This document shows, in pieces, positions 1 through 6,002 of a stretch of 8,222 nucleotides of DNA. Under the pieces are notes generated by a model, which had not been told where the DNA came from, ran no database searches, and worked only from the letters and a program-made list of their open reading frames with translations. Position numbers and translations under genes: made by a program. The DNA is from an uncultured Parasutterella sp. (lineage in GTDB: Bacteria > Pseudomonadota > Gammaproteobacteria > Burkholderiales > Burkholderiaceae_F), in the NCBI GenBank assembly GCA_900766055.1, contig CAAFTZ010000051.1, forward strand, positions 1 to 8,222. The letters are read 5' to 3'. Within the stretch, counting starts at the first letter, position 1; every line of letters starts with the position of its first letter.

Positions 1-51
1 ACCGGGACAGGACTTTCACCTGCCTGTATATGTAGCGCCGAACTGGCGCAC
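1..51 (-). mobile_element. Probable 5' end of a group II intron (partial, runs off left edge)
   Basis: Read on the minus strand, sequence starting at position 51 begins GTGCG, the consensus 5' end of group II introns. It continues as a short hairpin (GCGCC at 45-49 pairing with GGCGC at 35-39, 5-nt loop), then an A/T-rich spacer, then AGGTGAAAGTCCT at about 11-23. From memory, the order GUGYG, a short GC stem and a GGUGARAGUCC element matches the start of bacterial group II introns, including the class C type such as the Oceanobacillus iheyensis intron. The intron would lie in the same orientation as odhB, with its 5' splice site 111 nt past the odhB stop codon. The catalytic domains, the reverse transcriptase gene (if present) and the 3' end are outside the window, so mobility cannot be judged. 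No strong terminator hairpin directly abuts the site, although class C introns usually insert beside one, so the class is uncertain. Only about 50 nt support the call. Confidence 0.5.
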
Positions 52-102
52 TGCCTATATATTCTCAACCAACGTAGTCCGCCAAACGACAGCCTGAGGC
101 TA

Positions 103-152
103 GTCAACTAGAGGCTTTTTCAAGCCCCGGCCTTCAGGCCGAGGTAGTTGAC
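103..152 (+). mobile_element. IS200/IS605-like right-end palindrome (element remnant)
   Basis: An 8-nt arm GTCAACTA (103-110) is perfectly complementary to TAGTTGAC (145-152). It encloses two adjacent hairpins: GGCTT/AAGCC (113-117 with 122-126, 4-nt loop) and CGGCC/GGCCG (128-132 with 137-141, loop TTCA). The result is a compact three-way-junction fold. A GC hairpin followed by GTAGTTGAC or GTAGTTCAC is the pattern I know from right ends of IS200/IS605 elements carrying tnpB, where the same DNA also encodes the 3' part of the omega RNA. In this orientation a tnpB gene would lie to the left on the plus strand, but no TnpB-like reading frame is visible in 1-102. This is therefore either a remnant, a short non-autonomous copy, or an element whose body was split by the intron-like sequence at 1-51. 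It could also act as a transcript-end structure for odhB. Identity is inferred from pattern memory. Confidence 0.5.
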
Positions 153-162
153 TGGCAGCTCC

Positions 163-1470
163 TTAGAGGTCTAAGAGTAAACGAGCCGGATCTTCGAGGG
201 CTTCTTTCATCGCCACGAGTGCCAGAACGGCTTCGCGTCCGTCAATAATTCGATGGTCGTAGCTCATCGCAAAGTAGTTCATCGGACGAATGACAACTTC
301 TCCGTTTTCTGCCACGGGACGAGGTTTCGTAGCATGGATGCCGAGAATTGCGGACTGAGGCGGGTTGATGATCGGCGTCGAGAACAAGGAGCCGAACACA
401 CCGCCGTTGGAAATCGTGAATGTACCACCTGTCAGCTCTTCAAGCGTTAACTTGCCGTCTTTGGCGCGCTTAGCAAAGTCTGCGATCTTGAGTTCGATCT
501 CTGCAAAGGTCATTTGATCCGCATCTCTTAAGACCGGAACAACCAGACCGCGCGGAGAGCCCACTGCAATGCCGATATCCATATATCCGTGATAAATGAT
601 GTCGTGGCCGTCAACAGAGGCGTTGATGATCGGGTACTGCTTCAATGCGTGAACAGCAGCTTTCACGAAGAAGCTCATAAAGCCGAGTTTGATGCCGTAC
701 TTCTTCTCGAAGCTTTCTTTGTACTTCGCTCTCAAAGCCATTACCGGCGCCAAGTTCACTTCATTGAAGGTCGTCAAAATAGCGCAGTTGGACTGAGACT
801 CAACAAGGCGTTCGGCCACTCTGGTACGAAGACGAGACATCGGCACTCTTTGCTCGGGTCTGCCGTCAAGAGAGACTGCCGGAGCAGCCGGTTTGGCGGG
901 AGCGGCTTTCTGCGCGGCCTGCTGAGCCGGAGCTGCAGCGACGGCAGATGGCGCTACAGGCTGAGCACTCTTCAGAGCTGCAATAACATCGGGTTTCGTG
1001 ATACGCCCGCCGACGCCCGTTCCTGCTACTTGAGCTGCAGACAATCCGCTGTTAGCCATGAGTTTTTCAGCTGCAGGCATCATAAAAGCGCCGGAAGCTG
1101 AGGCGGCTGCCGCCGGTACTGCAGGCGCAGGAGCGGGAGTCGGCAAAGGGGCTGCGGCAGCAGGAGCGGAAATAATAACTTCTTCAGCAACGGCAGCTTT
1201 CGGTGCTTCCGGCTGAGCCGCTGCCATCCCTGCGGTATCGATCGTTGCGATCAGCTGATCACTCAGAACGGCAGCACCGTCAGGCTGTTCGATGCTGGCT
1301 AAAACACCGTCGGCCGGCGCCGGAATTTCCAACACAATCTTGTCGGTTTCAATCTCAATAAGAATTTCATCGGCCTTAACCGGTTCACCGACTTTCTTTT
1401 TCCATTCAATCAAACTGGCTTCCGAAACAGACTCGGACAGCTCGGGTACTTTGACTTCAACAATAGACAT
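163..1470 (-). CDS. odhB: Dihydrolipoyllysine-residue succinyltransferase, E2 of 2-oxoglutarate dehydrogenase
   Basis: E2 core of the cytoplasmic 2-oxoglutarate dehydrogenase complex: it transfers the succinyl group from its lipoyl arm to CoA, giving succinyl-CoA for the TCA cycle. The 435-residue protein has the full E2 layout. The lipoyl domain spans about 2-77, with the lipoylated lysine K44 in ETDKIVLEIPA. An Ala/Pro-rich flexible linker follows (about 82-128), then a peripheral subunit-binding domain (about 130-167, MPAAEKLMANSGL to GVGGRITKPDV), a second Ala/Pro linker (about 168-200), and the acyltransferase domain (about 205-435). The active site is intact: H406 and D410 in DHRIIDG, plus ISNGGVFGS. 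ISNGGVFGS and the SucB-like C-terminus favour the succinyl rather than the acetyl enzyme. The chosen ATG has GGAG 8 nt upstream (1479-1482) and places K44 where the family has it. An in-frame ATG ten codons upstream (1500) lacks family support. The gene follows odhA after 38 nt, so the two are surely cotranscribed. Confidence 0.96.
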   Translation of the reverse strand: MSIVEVKVPELSESVSEASLIEWKKKVGEPVKADEILIEIETDKIVLEIPAPADGVLASIEQPDGAAVLSDQLIATIDTAGMAAAQPEAPKAAVAEEVIISAPAAAAPLPTPAPAPAVPAAAASASGAFMMPAAEKLMANSGLSAAQVAGTGVGGRITKPDVIAALKSAQPVAPSAVAAAPAQQAAQKAAPAKPAAPAVSLDGRPEQRVPMSRLRTRVAERLVESQSNCAILTTFNEVNLAPVMALRAKYKESFEKKYGIKLGFMSFFVKAAVHALKQYPIINASVDGHDIIYHGYMDIGIAVGSPRGLVVPVLRDADQMTFAEIELKIADFAKRAKDGKLTLEELTGGTFTISNGGVFGSLFSTPIINPPQSAILGIHATKPRPVAENGEVVIRPMNYFAMSYDHRIIDGREAVLALVAMKEALEDPARLLLDL

Positions 1471-1478
1471 TTCTTTTT

Positions 1479-1482
1479 CTCC
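1479..1482 (-). promoter_or_regulatory. Ribosome binding site of odhB
   Basis: GGAG on the minus strand lies 8 nt before the ATG at 1468-1470. This favours that start over the in-frame upstream ATG at 1498-1500, which would overlap the short odhA-odhB gap and add ten residues not seen in the family. Confidence 0.7.
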
Positions 1483-1508
1483 GAATTCTTTACAAAGCAA
1501 CGCTTGAA

Positions 1509-4367
1509 CTATTTCGTCTGGATAAAGCCCTTAAGACGTCCGAAAGCGTTTTCCACCAATTCTTTGAGCTGCTCGGCATGCTTGCTGGCATAACCGACAG
1601 CAGGCGAAGACGATGCCGGTCGGCCTGCATAGCTCAGTCTTGCGCCGGCTGGCATTTCTTCTAGCAGATGGTGCTGAACATAGAACCAAGCACCCTGGTT
1701 TTGCGGTTCATCCTGAACCCAAACGACTTCGGAAGCGAAAGAGTAACCGGAAGTCTCTTCACGGAAGCTCTTATGCGGGAACGGGTAAAGCTGCTCAAGG
1801 CGAATGATGACAACGTCATCGATTTCATGCTCTTTACGGTATTTCACGAGGTCGTAATAGACCTTACCGGTACAGACTAGAATTCTTCTGACCTTGTCCG
1901 CATCGAGCTCTTCGATTTCACCGATGACGGTTTCAAATTTACCTTCGGAGAGTTCTTCCAAATCAGAACTTGCCATCTTGTTGCGCAGCAAGCTCTTCGG
2001 AGAGAAGACGATTAAAGGTTTGCGAATATTGCCGACCATTTGACGGCGCAGCAGATGGAAAATCTGCGCAGCCGTTGTCGGCTGACAAATCAGCATATTG
2101 GTGTCCGCCGCGAGCTGCAGGTAACGTTCGACACGGGCCGAGGAATGTTCCGGGCCCTGACCTTCATAGCCGTGCGGAAGCAGCATGGTCAGACCGCTCT
2201 TGCGGCCCCACTTCGCTTCGCCGGAGCTGATGAATTGATCGATTACGACCTGAGCGCCGTTGGCAAAGTCGCCGAACTGAGCTTCCCAAATCGTCAGGCA
2301 CTTCGGAGAAGAGCTGGCGTAACCGTATTCGAATGCAAGAACAGACTCCTCAGACAGAACGGAGTCAATCACCGTGAATTGAGCCTGATGTTCTCCGAGA
2401 TGCTCCAGAGGAATCCAGATGCCGGAATCCCAGCGGTCACGGTTTTGGTCATGCCAAACCGCATGACGATGGCTGAAGGTTCCGCGGCCGGAGTCTTCGC
2501 CGGAAATTCGAACGGAGTATCCGCCCGTCAGCAGTGTGGCAAAAGCCAGATGCTCGGCCAGCCCCCAATCCACACGGATTTCTTCCTGCATCATCAGGCG
2601 GCGGTCGGCGATGACCTTCTGAAGAAGCGGATGGAGTTTGAAGTTTTCAGGAACCGTTGTGATGACGTCGGTCAAACGCTTCAATTCGTCCAAAGGAACA
2701 GATGTCTTAACGTCGTCCGTCCAGCTGCCGTTGTAATGAGACCAGTTAACGGCATAAGGATTCTTGCCCTCGATCAAAGCCGTCTGTCTCGGAGGAATGC
2801 CGCTTTCGAGACTGCGGCGATAGGCGGCAACCATTTCCTTGGCTCCTTCGGGGCTTACAACGCCCTGGAGTGCCAGCTTGTCGGCATAAACCTGACGAGT
2901 ACCCGGATGAACATTGATCTTCTTGTACATCAGCGGCTGCGTCAGTCCCGGAGTGTCCTGTTCGTTGTGGCCTAAACGGCGGAAGCAGACGATATCGACA
3001 ACTACATCGCGGCTGAAGCTCTTGCGGAACTCCATGGCTAAACGAGTGGCAAACACGACGGCTTCCGGGTCATCGCCGTTGACGTGCAAAACCGGCGCTT
3101 CAATGAGTTTTGCAGGGTCCGTGCAATAAGTCATCGAGCCTTTATCGCGCGGGTCGGAAGTCGTAAAGCCGATCTGATTGTTGATCACGATGTGCATCGT
3201 GCCGCCGGTGCCGTAACCGCGAGTATCGGCAAGGTTCAGAGTCTCCATGACGACGCCCTGTCCGGCGAAAGCTGCGTCGCCGTGAACCAGGACGCCCATG
3301 ACACGACGGCCCTTCGGATCGTGACGGCGGTCCTGACGGGCGCGAACGCTTCCGACCGCAACCGGGTCAACGATTTCCAAATGAGAAGGATTAAAAGCTA
3401 AAGCCAGATGAATCGGTCCAGAGGCGGTGACGACGTCGCTGGAGAAACCGTTGTGGTATTTCACGTCGCCGGCCGGCAGATCCTTGCTCTTGTAGTGACC
3501 TTCAAACTCAGCAAAGAGTTCGCTCGGGGCTTTGCCGAGCGTATTAACCAATACGTTAAGGCGTCCGCGGTGTGCCATGCCGATGACCATTTCTTCCAGG
3601 CCTTGAGCGGCGCCTGTTTCCACAATCTCGTCCATGGCAACGATGAAACTTTCTCCGCCTTCCAGCGAGAAGCGTTTCTGACCGACATATTTAGTGTGGA
3701 GATAACGCTCCAAACCTTCTGCCGCGGTCAGTTCTTCAAGAATACGTTTCTTGGACTTCGCATCCATGCTCGGCGTTGAGCGGCAAGGTTCAAGTTTTTG
3801 CTGCCACCAGCGCTTGATCACAGGATCGCTGATGTACATGAATTCGATGCCGATGTCGCTGCAATAGGTTTGCCTCAAGGCGGCGATTAAATCGCGGAGC
3901 GTCATCTTATCGGCGCCGAAATACGTATTGGCGGCCGAGAAGGTGCTGTCCATATCTGTTTCGGACAAGCCGTAGAAAGAAGGTTCAAGCTCCGGAATCT
4001 TCGGACGCTCTCTCCTGTGCAGGGGGTCGAGATTGGCCCAGCGGCTTCCTAAGAAGCGGTACGCTCCGATGATGGACTGAACCGCAACCTGTTTTTTAGC
4101 CAGATCAAGATCTCGTTCGCTCACCGGACAGACGGAAGAACGCGGTTCTAAAGCTCTTTGAGCAAAAGCTTCAACGATAGGAGCATGCGGAACGTCAACG
4201 GTTTCGACACGGCCGTCGGAGGCCGGCGCCTGCTGCAGGCGGTCAAAGTATTGGCGCCATTTTTCGTCAACGGAATTGGGGTCTTCGAGGTACTGATCGT
4301 ATAAATCTTCTACGTAAGGAGCATTCCCGCCGAATAGATATGAATTCTCTATTAAGTCTTTAATCAC
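1509..4367 (-). CDS. odhA: 2-oxoglutarate dehydrogenase E1 component (thiamine diphosphate dependent)
   Basis: E1 catalyses ThDP-dependent decarboxylation of 2-oxoglutarate and reductive succinylation of the E2 lipoyl group. From the GTG at 4367 the product has 952 residues, close to family length (about 930-950). In this numbering the N-terminal E2-contact segment NSYLFGGNAPYVEDLY starts at residue 8. IGMAHRGRLNVL (about 262-273) and the AFNPSHLEIVDPV segment (about 324-336) follow. The ThDP/Mg2+ region is HGDAAFAGQGVV with downstream INNQIGFTTSDPRD (about 362-407). FRRLGHNEQDTPG (about 462-474), GRGTFSHRHAVWHDQ (about 627-641) and WEAQFGDFANGAQ (about 694-706) are also intact. A longer form from the GTG at 4439 (976 residues, AGGA 5 nt upstream) is possible. 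I prefer 4367 because AAGG lies 7 nt upstream and Burkholderiales homologues begin just before NSYLFGGNAP. It is first in an odhA-odhB operon; a TATAAT box at 4491-4496 is the likely promoter. Confidence 0.95.
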   Translation of the reverse strand: MIKDLIENSYLFGGNAPYVEDLYDQYLEDPNSVDEKWRQYFDRLQQAPASDGRVETVDVPHAPIVEAFAQRALEPRSSVCPVSERDLDLAKKQVAVQSIIGAYRFLGSRWANLDPLHRRERPKIPELEPSFYGLSETDMDSTFSAANTYFGADKMTLRDLIAALRQTYCSDIGIEFMYISDPVIKRWWQQKLEPCRSTPSMDAKSKKRILEELTAAEGLERYLHTKYVGQKRFSLEGGESFIVAMDEIVETGAAQGLEEMVIGMAHRGRLNVLVNTLGKAPSELFAEFEGHYKSKDLPAGDVKYHNGFSSDVVTASGPIHLALAFNPSHLEIVDPVAVGSVRARQDRRHDPKGRRVMGVLVHGDAAFAGQGVVMETLNLADTRGYGTGGTMHIVINNQIGFTTSDPRDKGSMTYCTDPAKLIEAPVLHVNGDDPEAVVFATRLAMEFRKSFSRDVVVDIVCFRRLGHNEQDTPGLTQPLMYKKINVHPGTRQVYADKLALQGVVSPEGAKEMVAAYRRSLESGIPPRQTALIEGKNPYAVNWSHYNGSWTDDVKTSVPLDELKRLTDVITTVPENFKLHPLLQKVIADRRLMMQEEIRVDWGLAEHLAFATLLTGGYSVRISGEDSGRGTFSHRHAVWHDQNRDRWDSGIWIPLEHLGEHQAQFTVIDSVLSEESVLAFEYGYASSSPKCLTIWEAQFGDFANGAQVVIDQFISSGEAKWGRKSGLTMLLPHGYEGQGPEHSSARVERYLQLAADTNMLICQPTTAAQIFHLLRRQMVGNIRKPLIVFSPKSLLRNKMASSDLEELSEGKFETVIGEIEELDADKVRRILVCTGKVYYDLVKYRKEHEIDDVVIIRLEQLYPFPHKSFREETSGYSFASEVVWVQDEPQNQGAWFYVQHHLLEEMPAGARLSYAGRPASSSPAVGYASKHAEQLKELVENAFGRLKGFIQTK

Positions 4368-4374
4368 TTTTTCA

Positions 4375-4378
4375 CCTT
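4375..4378 (-). promoter_or_regulatory. Ribosome binding site supporting the shorter odhA start
   Basis: AAGG on the minus strand sits 7 nt before the GTG at 4365-4367. The competing upstream GTG (4437-4439) has AGGA at 5-nt spacing, but that GTG and its AGGA lie inside a small perfect hairpin (ACAGG/CCTGT, 4438-4450). This might lower initiation there. The choice rests mainly on where family members start. Confidence 0.45.
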
Positions 4379-4456
4379 GGACAAATTTCTTGCCGCTCAG
4401 GGGGCCGCAAATTATCGGAGTATTTTGCGGCTGCTTCACAGGTTTCCTGTTGAGCG

Positions 4457-4485
4457 TGTTTCAGCAAAAACCAGCCGCTGAAACA
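4457..4485. repeat. 9-bp perfect inverted repeat at the predicted odhA transcription start
   Basis: TGTTTCAGC (4457-4465) and GCTGAAACA (4477-4485) are perfectly complementary, separated by 11 nt. On the minus strand the repeat begins 6 nt downstream of a perfect TATAAT box (4491-4496), so it would cover the start of the odhA transcript. It could be an operator for a dimeric regulator or a 5' hairpin of the mRNA. No T-run follows on either strand, so it is unlikely to be an intrinsic terminator. No known regulator site was recognised. Confidence 0.55.
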
Positions 4486-4490
4486 GATTG

Positions 4491-4496
4491 ATTATA
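4491..4496 (-). promoter_or_regulatory. Putative -10 box of the odhA-odhB promoter
   Basis: The minus strand reads TATAAT, a perfect sigma-70 -10 hexamer, in the region upstream of odhA. Transcription would begin near 4484, leaving a leader of about 115 nt to the 4367 start or about 45 nt to the 4439 start. The -35 region at 16-18 nt spacing (near TCCCTG) is a poor match to TTGACA and no extended -10 TG is present. The promoter may therefore be weak or activator dependent. Confidence 0.5.
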
Positions 4497-4564
4497 GATT
4501 TGAAGGCGTCACTCAGGGACATTTTTGTAGACGGTAAACCACTCTGTCGAAGTCTTGATTTTTC

Positions 4565-4599
4565 GGGTTTTCAGCTTCGATCTTTACCTTCAAAAACCC
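4565..4599. repeat. Inverted repeat in the odhA-doxX divergent region
   Basis: GGGTTTT (4565-4571) pairs with AAAACCC (4593-4599) across 21 nt. It interlocks with a second inverted repeat, TCGAAG (4547-4552) with CTTCGA (4575-4580). The two cannot form fully as simple nested hairpins together, because one arm of the second lies in the loop of the first. This could be alternative RNA folding, overlapping operators, or chance in a 266-bp divergent spacer. Confidence 0.3.
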
Positions 4600-4645
4600 C
4601 TGATTATCTTCTAAGCGCTTTCCTTCTCTGCCTTATTTAAGCAGT

Positions 4646-4662
4646 CAAAGGCGTTGCCTTTG
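4646..4662 (+). repeat. Short perfect hairpin upstream of the DoxX-family gene
   Basis: CAAAGGC (4646-4652) and GCCTTTG (4656-4662) form a 7-bp stem with a 3-nt loop, 44 nt before the DoxX-family ATG. A possible -10 hexamer TAAAAT lies at 4674-4679 without a convincing -35. The repeat may thus be an operator in that promoter or, if transcription starts further upstream, a leader hairpin. No T-run follows it. Confidence 0.35.
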
Positions 4663-4693
4663 TAGTTCTTTCCTAAAATTTCTTTCATAAATT

Positions 4694-4698
4694 AAGGA
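4694..4698 (+). promoter_or_regulatory. Ribosome binding site fixing the DoxX-family start
   Basis: AAGGA lies 7 nt before the ATG at 4706-4708. It is too close to the in-frame TTG at 4700-4702 (1 nt away) to serve that codon, so the ATG is the start. Confidence 0.75.
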
Positions 4699-4705
4699 AT
4701 TGAAG

Positions 4706-5119
4706 ATGATATCCACCATATTGCAGTGGACGTGCGACCCAACTTCCGCCAGCATGGCTTCTTTACTATTTCGATGGGCGATTGCCTTGGCCATGCTCCC
4801 TTACGGAGTGCAGAAACTTTTCAAGCCGGGGAACGCGGCGAAGTTCCCTAAGGTCTTGTTCTTTTCGCCACAGGTCGGGTATTACTCAGCAGCCATAATT
4901 GAAACCTTTGTTCCACTATTTCTAATGGCTGGTTTCTTAACTAGACTGGCAGTCATCCCTGCAATTGTTAGCTTCACGATCGCTACGAAAGTCACCATTG
5001 GCAAAGATCTGACCTCTCCTGCCCTGCCTTATTTACTCGGGCTCATTGCCATATTTATCGTCGGCTCAGGGCGTTACTCCGCAGACTATTGGCTTTTGTA
5101 CGCTCTAGCCGGCAATTAG
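4706..5119 (+). CDS. DoxX family membrane protein
   Basis: Small inner-membrane protein of 137 residues, the usual size for the DoxX family. It has about four hydrophobic segments, near residues 18-34, 52-72, 76-92 and 102-117. Family-like features are the first helix ending in a PYGVQKLF motif (compare the family's hGxxKL), the GFLTRLAVIPA segment at the start of helix 3, and a C-terminal GSGRYSADYWL stretch (compare GxGxxSlD). DoxX proteins were named for a subunit of the archaeal thiosulfate:quinone oxidoreductase, but most bacterial members have no settled function; some are linked to redox stress. No oxidoreductase partner is adjacent here. The gene is monocistronic: divergent from odhA, convergent with the GntR gene, and followed by a likely terminator. 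The ATG was chosen over an in-frame TTG two codons upstream because of RBS spacing. The family call is firm; the role is unknown. Confidence 0.85.
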   Translation: MISTILQWTCDPTSASMASLLFRWAIALAMLPYGVQKLFKPGNAAKFPKVLFFSPQVGYYSAAIIETFVPLFLMAGFLTRLAVIPAIVSFTIATKVTIGKDLTSPALPYLLGLIAIFIVGSGRYSADYWLLYALAGN

Positions 5120-5150
5120 CAAGGTATATCGCTGCTTGCTCAAGCGCTTG

Positions 5151-5180
5151 AACCGGAGGCCCGAAGTTATCCCGGTTTTT
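5151..5180 (+). terminator. Probable intrinsic terminator of the DoxX-family gene
   Basis: AACCGG (5151-5156) pairs with CCGGTT (5172-5177) across a 15-nt loop and runs into a T-tract (5176-5180). It lies 31 nt past the DoxX-family stop codon, in the 85-bp gap between convergent genes. The palindrome CAAGCGCTTG (5141-5150) directly precedes it. The loop is long and the T-run short, so efficiency may be moderate. No T-run follows the structure on the minus strand, so it is not an obvious terminator for the opposing GntR gene. Confidence 0.5.
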
Positions 5181-5204
5181 GAATTGAAGCGGCTGGCTGT
5201 CAGA

Positions 5205-5969
5205 TCAAAAGATACGATAGTGGTATCGACCTGTAAACGATAATTGTCTATGGAACTCTACAGGTCGATCTTCAAAGGTGAAGGCCACCCTTCGAATCTC
5301 AATGACAGGCTGTGGATAAGAAAGCTTAAACATATTGCACAAGTCCGGCGAAAGCAACACGGCTTTAATTCGTTCTTCACAGCGGGTAATGGAGATCCCG
5401 AGTTCGGATTGATAGAAAGCATAGAGTAACTTTTCGCGATGATGCGCCAGGTTCTCCTTTGTCAGCTTTTCAAAATCCTTCCCTACACCCCATAGTTCAT
5501 CGAAGGTTACAATCCCTGAAGAAGCCGACAATGTTCTTCCGGCGTGAACGACTTGATCTGACGGCTGAAGGTTTAAAAGCTGCTGAATTTCGAGAGAAGG
5601 ACTCACTCTCTCGAAAAACAGCAAATCTGATTTTGTAGGGACCGCTTCGTCGATTTCCGGGTTATCAGGCTGCAGCTTAATGTAGCGTTTATATACGAGC
5701 TGCTGGTTGTTAGAGAATTCGGCTACGAAGGTTCCCTTTCCCTGATGGCGAATCAGTACACCCTTATCCACCAAAAGTTTCAAAGCTCTCCGCATCGTGC
5801 CGGGGCTGACATTAAACATCTGAGCAAGCTCGGTCTCGTTCGGGAGCATCTCTCCCGGTCGCCATTTTTTTTCACTGATAAGACGAGAAAGGGATTGGCT
5901 GACCTGCTCGAAGAGTGTTAACCGATTAGGAAAGAAATACGATTTCGATTCGAGTTCGAAGTCCTCCAT
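5205..5969 (-). CDS. GntR family transcriptional regulator with UTRA ligand-binding domain (HutC/FarR type)
   Basis: DNA-binding regulator of 254 residues, normal for the HutC subfamily. An N-terminal GntR winged helix spans about 17-83: LFEQVSQSLSRLI, then the helix-turn-helix ELAQMFNVSPGTMRRALKLL at 48-67 and the wing GVLIRHQGKGTFV at 70-82. A UTRA effector domain spans about 95-252, ending in VIEIRRVAFTFEDRPVEFHR, the typical final strands. Such proteins usually repress a neighbouring catabolic or uptake operon and release DNA when a small molecule binds. The ATG is preceded by GGAG with 5-nt spacing. It follows the amidohydrolase gene by 33 nt on the same strand and is probably the last gene of the transporter-amidohydrolase operon, which it likely autoregulates. 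The operator should lie at the operon promoter, off the right edge. The effector is unknown. The N-terminal extension of about 16 residues before the winged helix is slightly long but unremarkable. Confidence 0.92.
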   Translation of the reverse strand: MEDFELESKSYFFPNRLTLFEQVSQSLSRLISEKKWRPGEMLPNETELAQMFNVSPGTMRRALKLLVDKGVLIRHQGKGTFVAEFSNNQQLVYKRYIKLQPDNPEIDEAVPTKSDLLFFERVSPSLEIQQLLNLQPSDQVVHAGRTLSASSGIVTFDELWGVGKDFEKLTKENLAHHREKLLYAFYQSELGISITRCEERIKAVLLSPDLCNMFKLSYPQPVIEIRRVAFTFEDRPVEFHRQLSFTGRYHYRIF

Positions 5970-6002
5970 AGCCCCTCCAAGAATTGATCTTTTAATTACC
6001 CC

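Noticed and set aside
1..111. Plus-strand frame open from position 1 to the stop at 109-111, considered as a tnpB 3' end
   Set aside because: The translated residues do not resemble the TnpB C-terminus (no zinc-finger or RuvC-like end), and the left half overlaps the intron-like sequence.
589..1101. Plus-strand open frame of 170 codons inside odhB
   Set aside because: It is antisense to the conserved E2 gene, Arg/Ser/Cys rich and without any recognisable motif; a shadow of the Ala/Pro-rich linker coding.
934..1166. Repetitive GC-rich stretches in odhB, considered as a DNA repeat array
   Set aside because: They encode the Ala/Pro-rich flexible linkers between E2 domains; the repetition comes from protein composition.
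2040..2975. Long plus-strand open frame (311 codons) inside odhA
   Set aside because: It lies fully antisense to a strongly conserved E1 gene, has a composition typical of a shadow frame, and shows no recognisable domain or ribosome binding site.
5141..5150. Palindrome CAAGCGCTTG considered as a GntR operator
   Set aside because: It lies downstream of both convergent genes beside a terminator-like hairpin, an unlikely operator position; GntR/UTRA operators are expected at the operon promoter outside the window.
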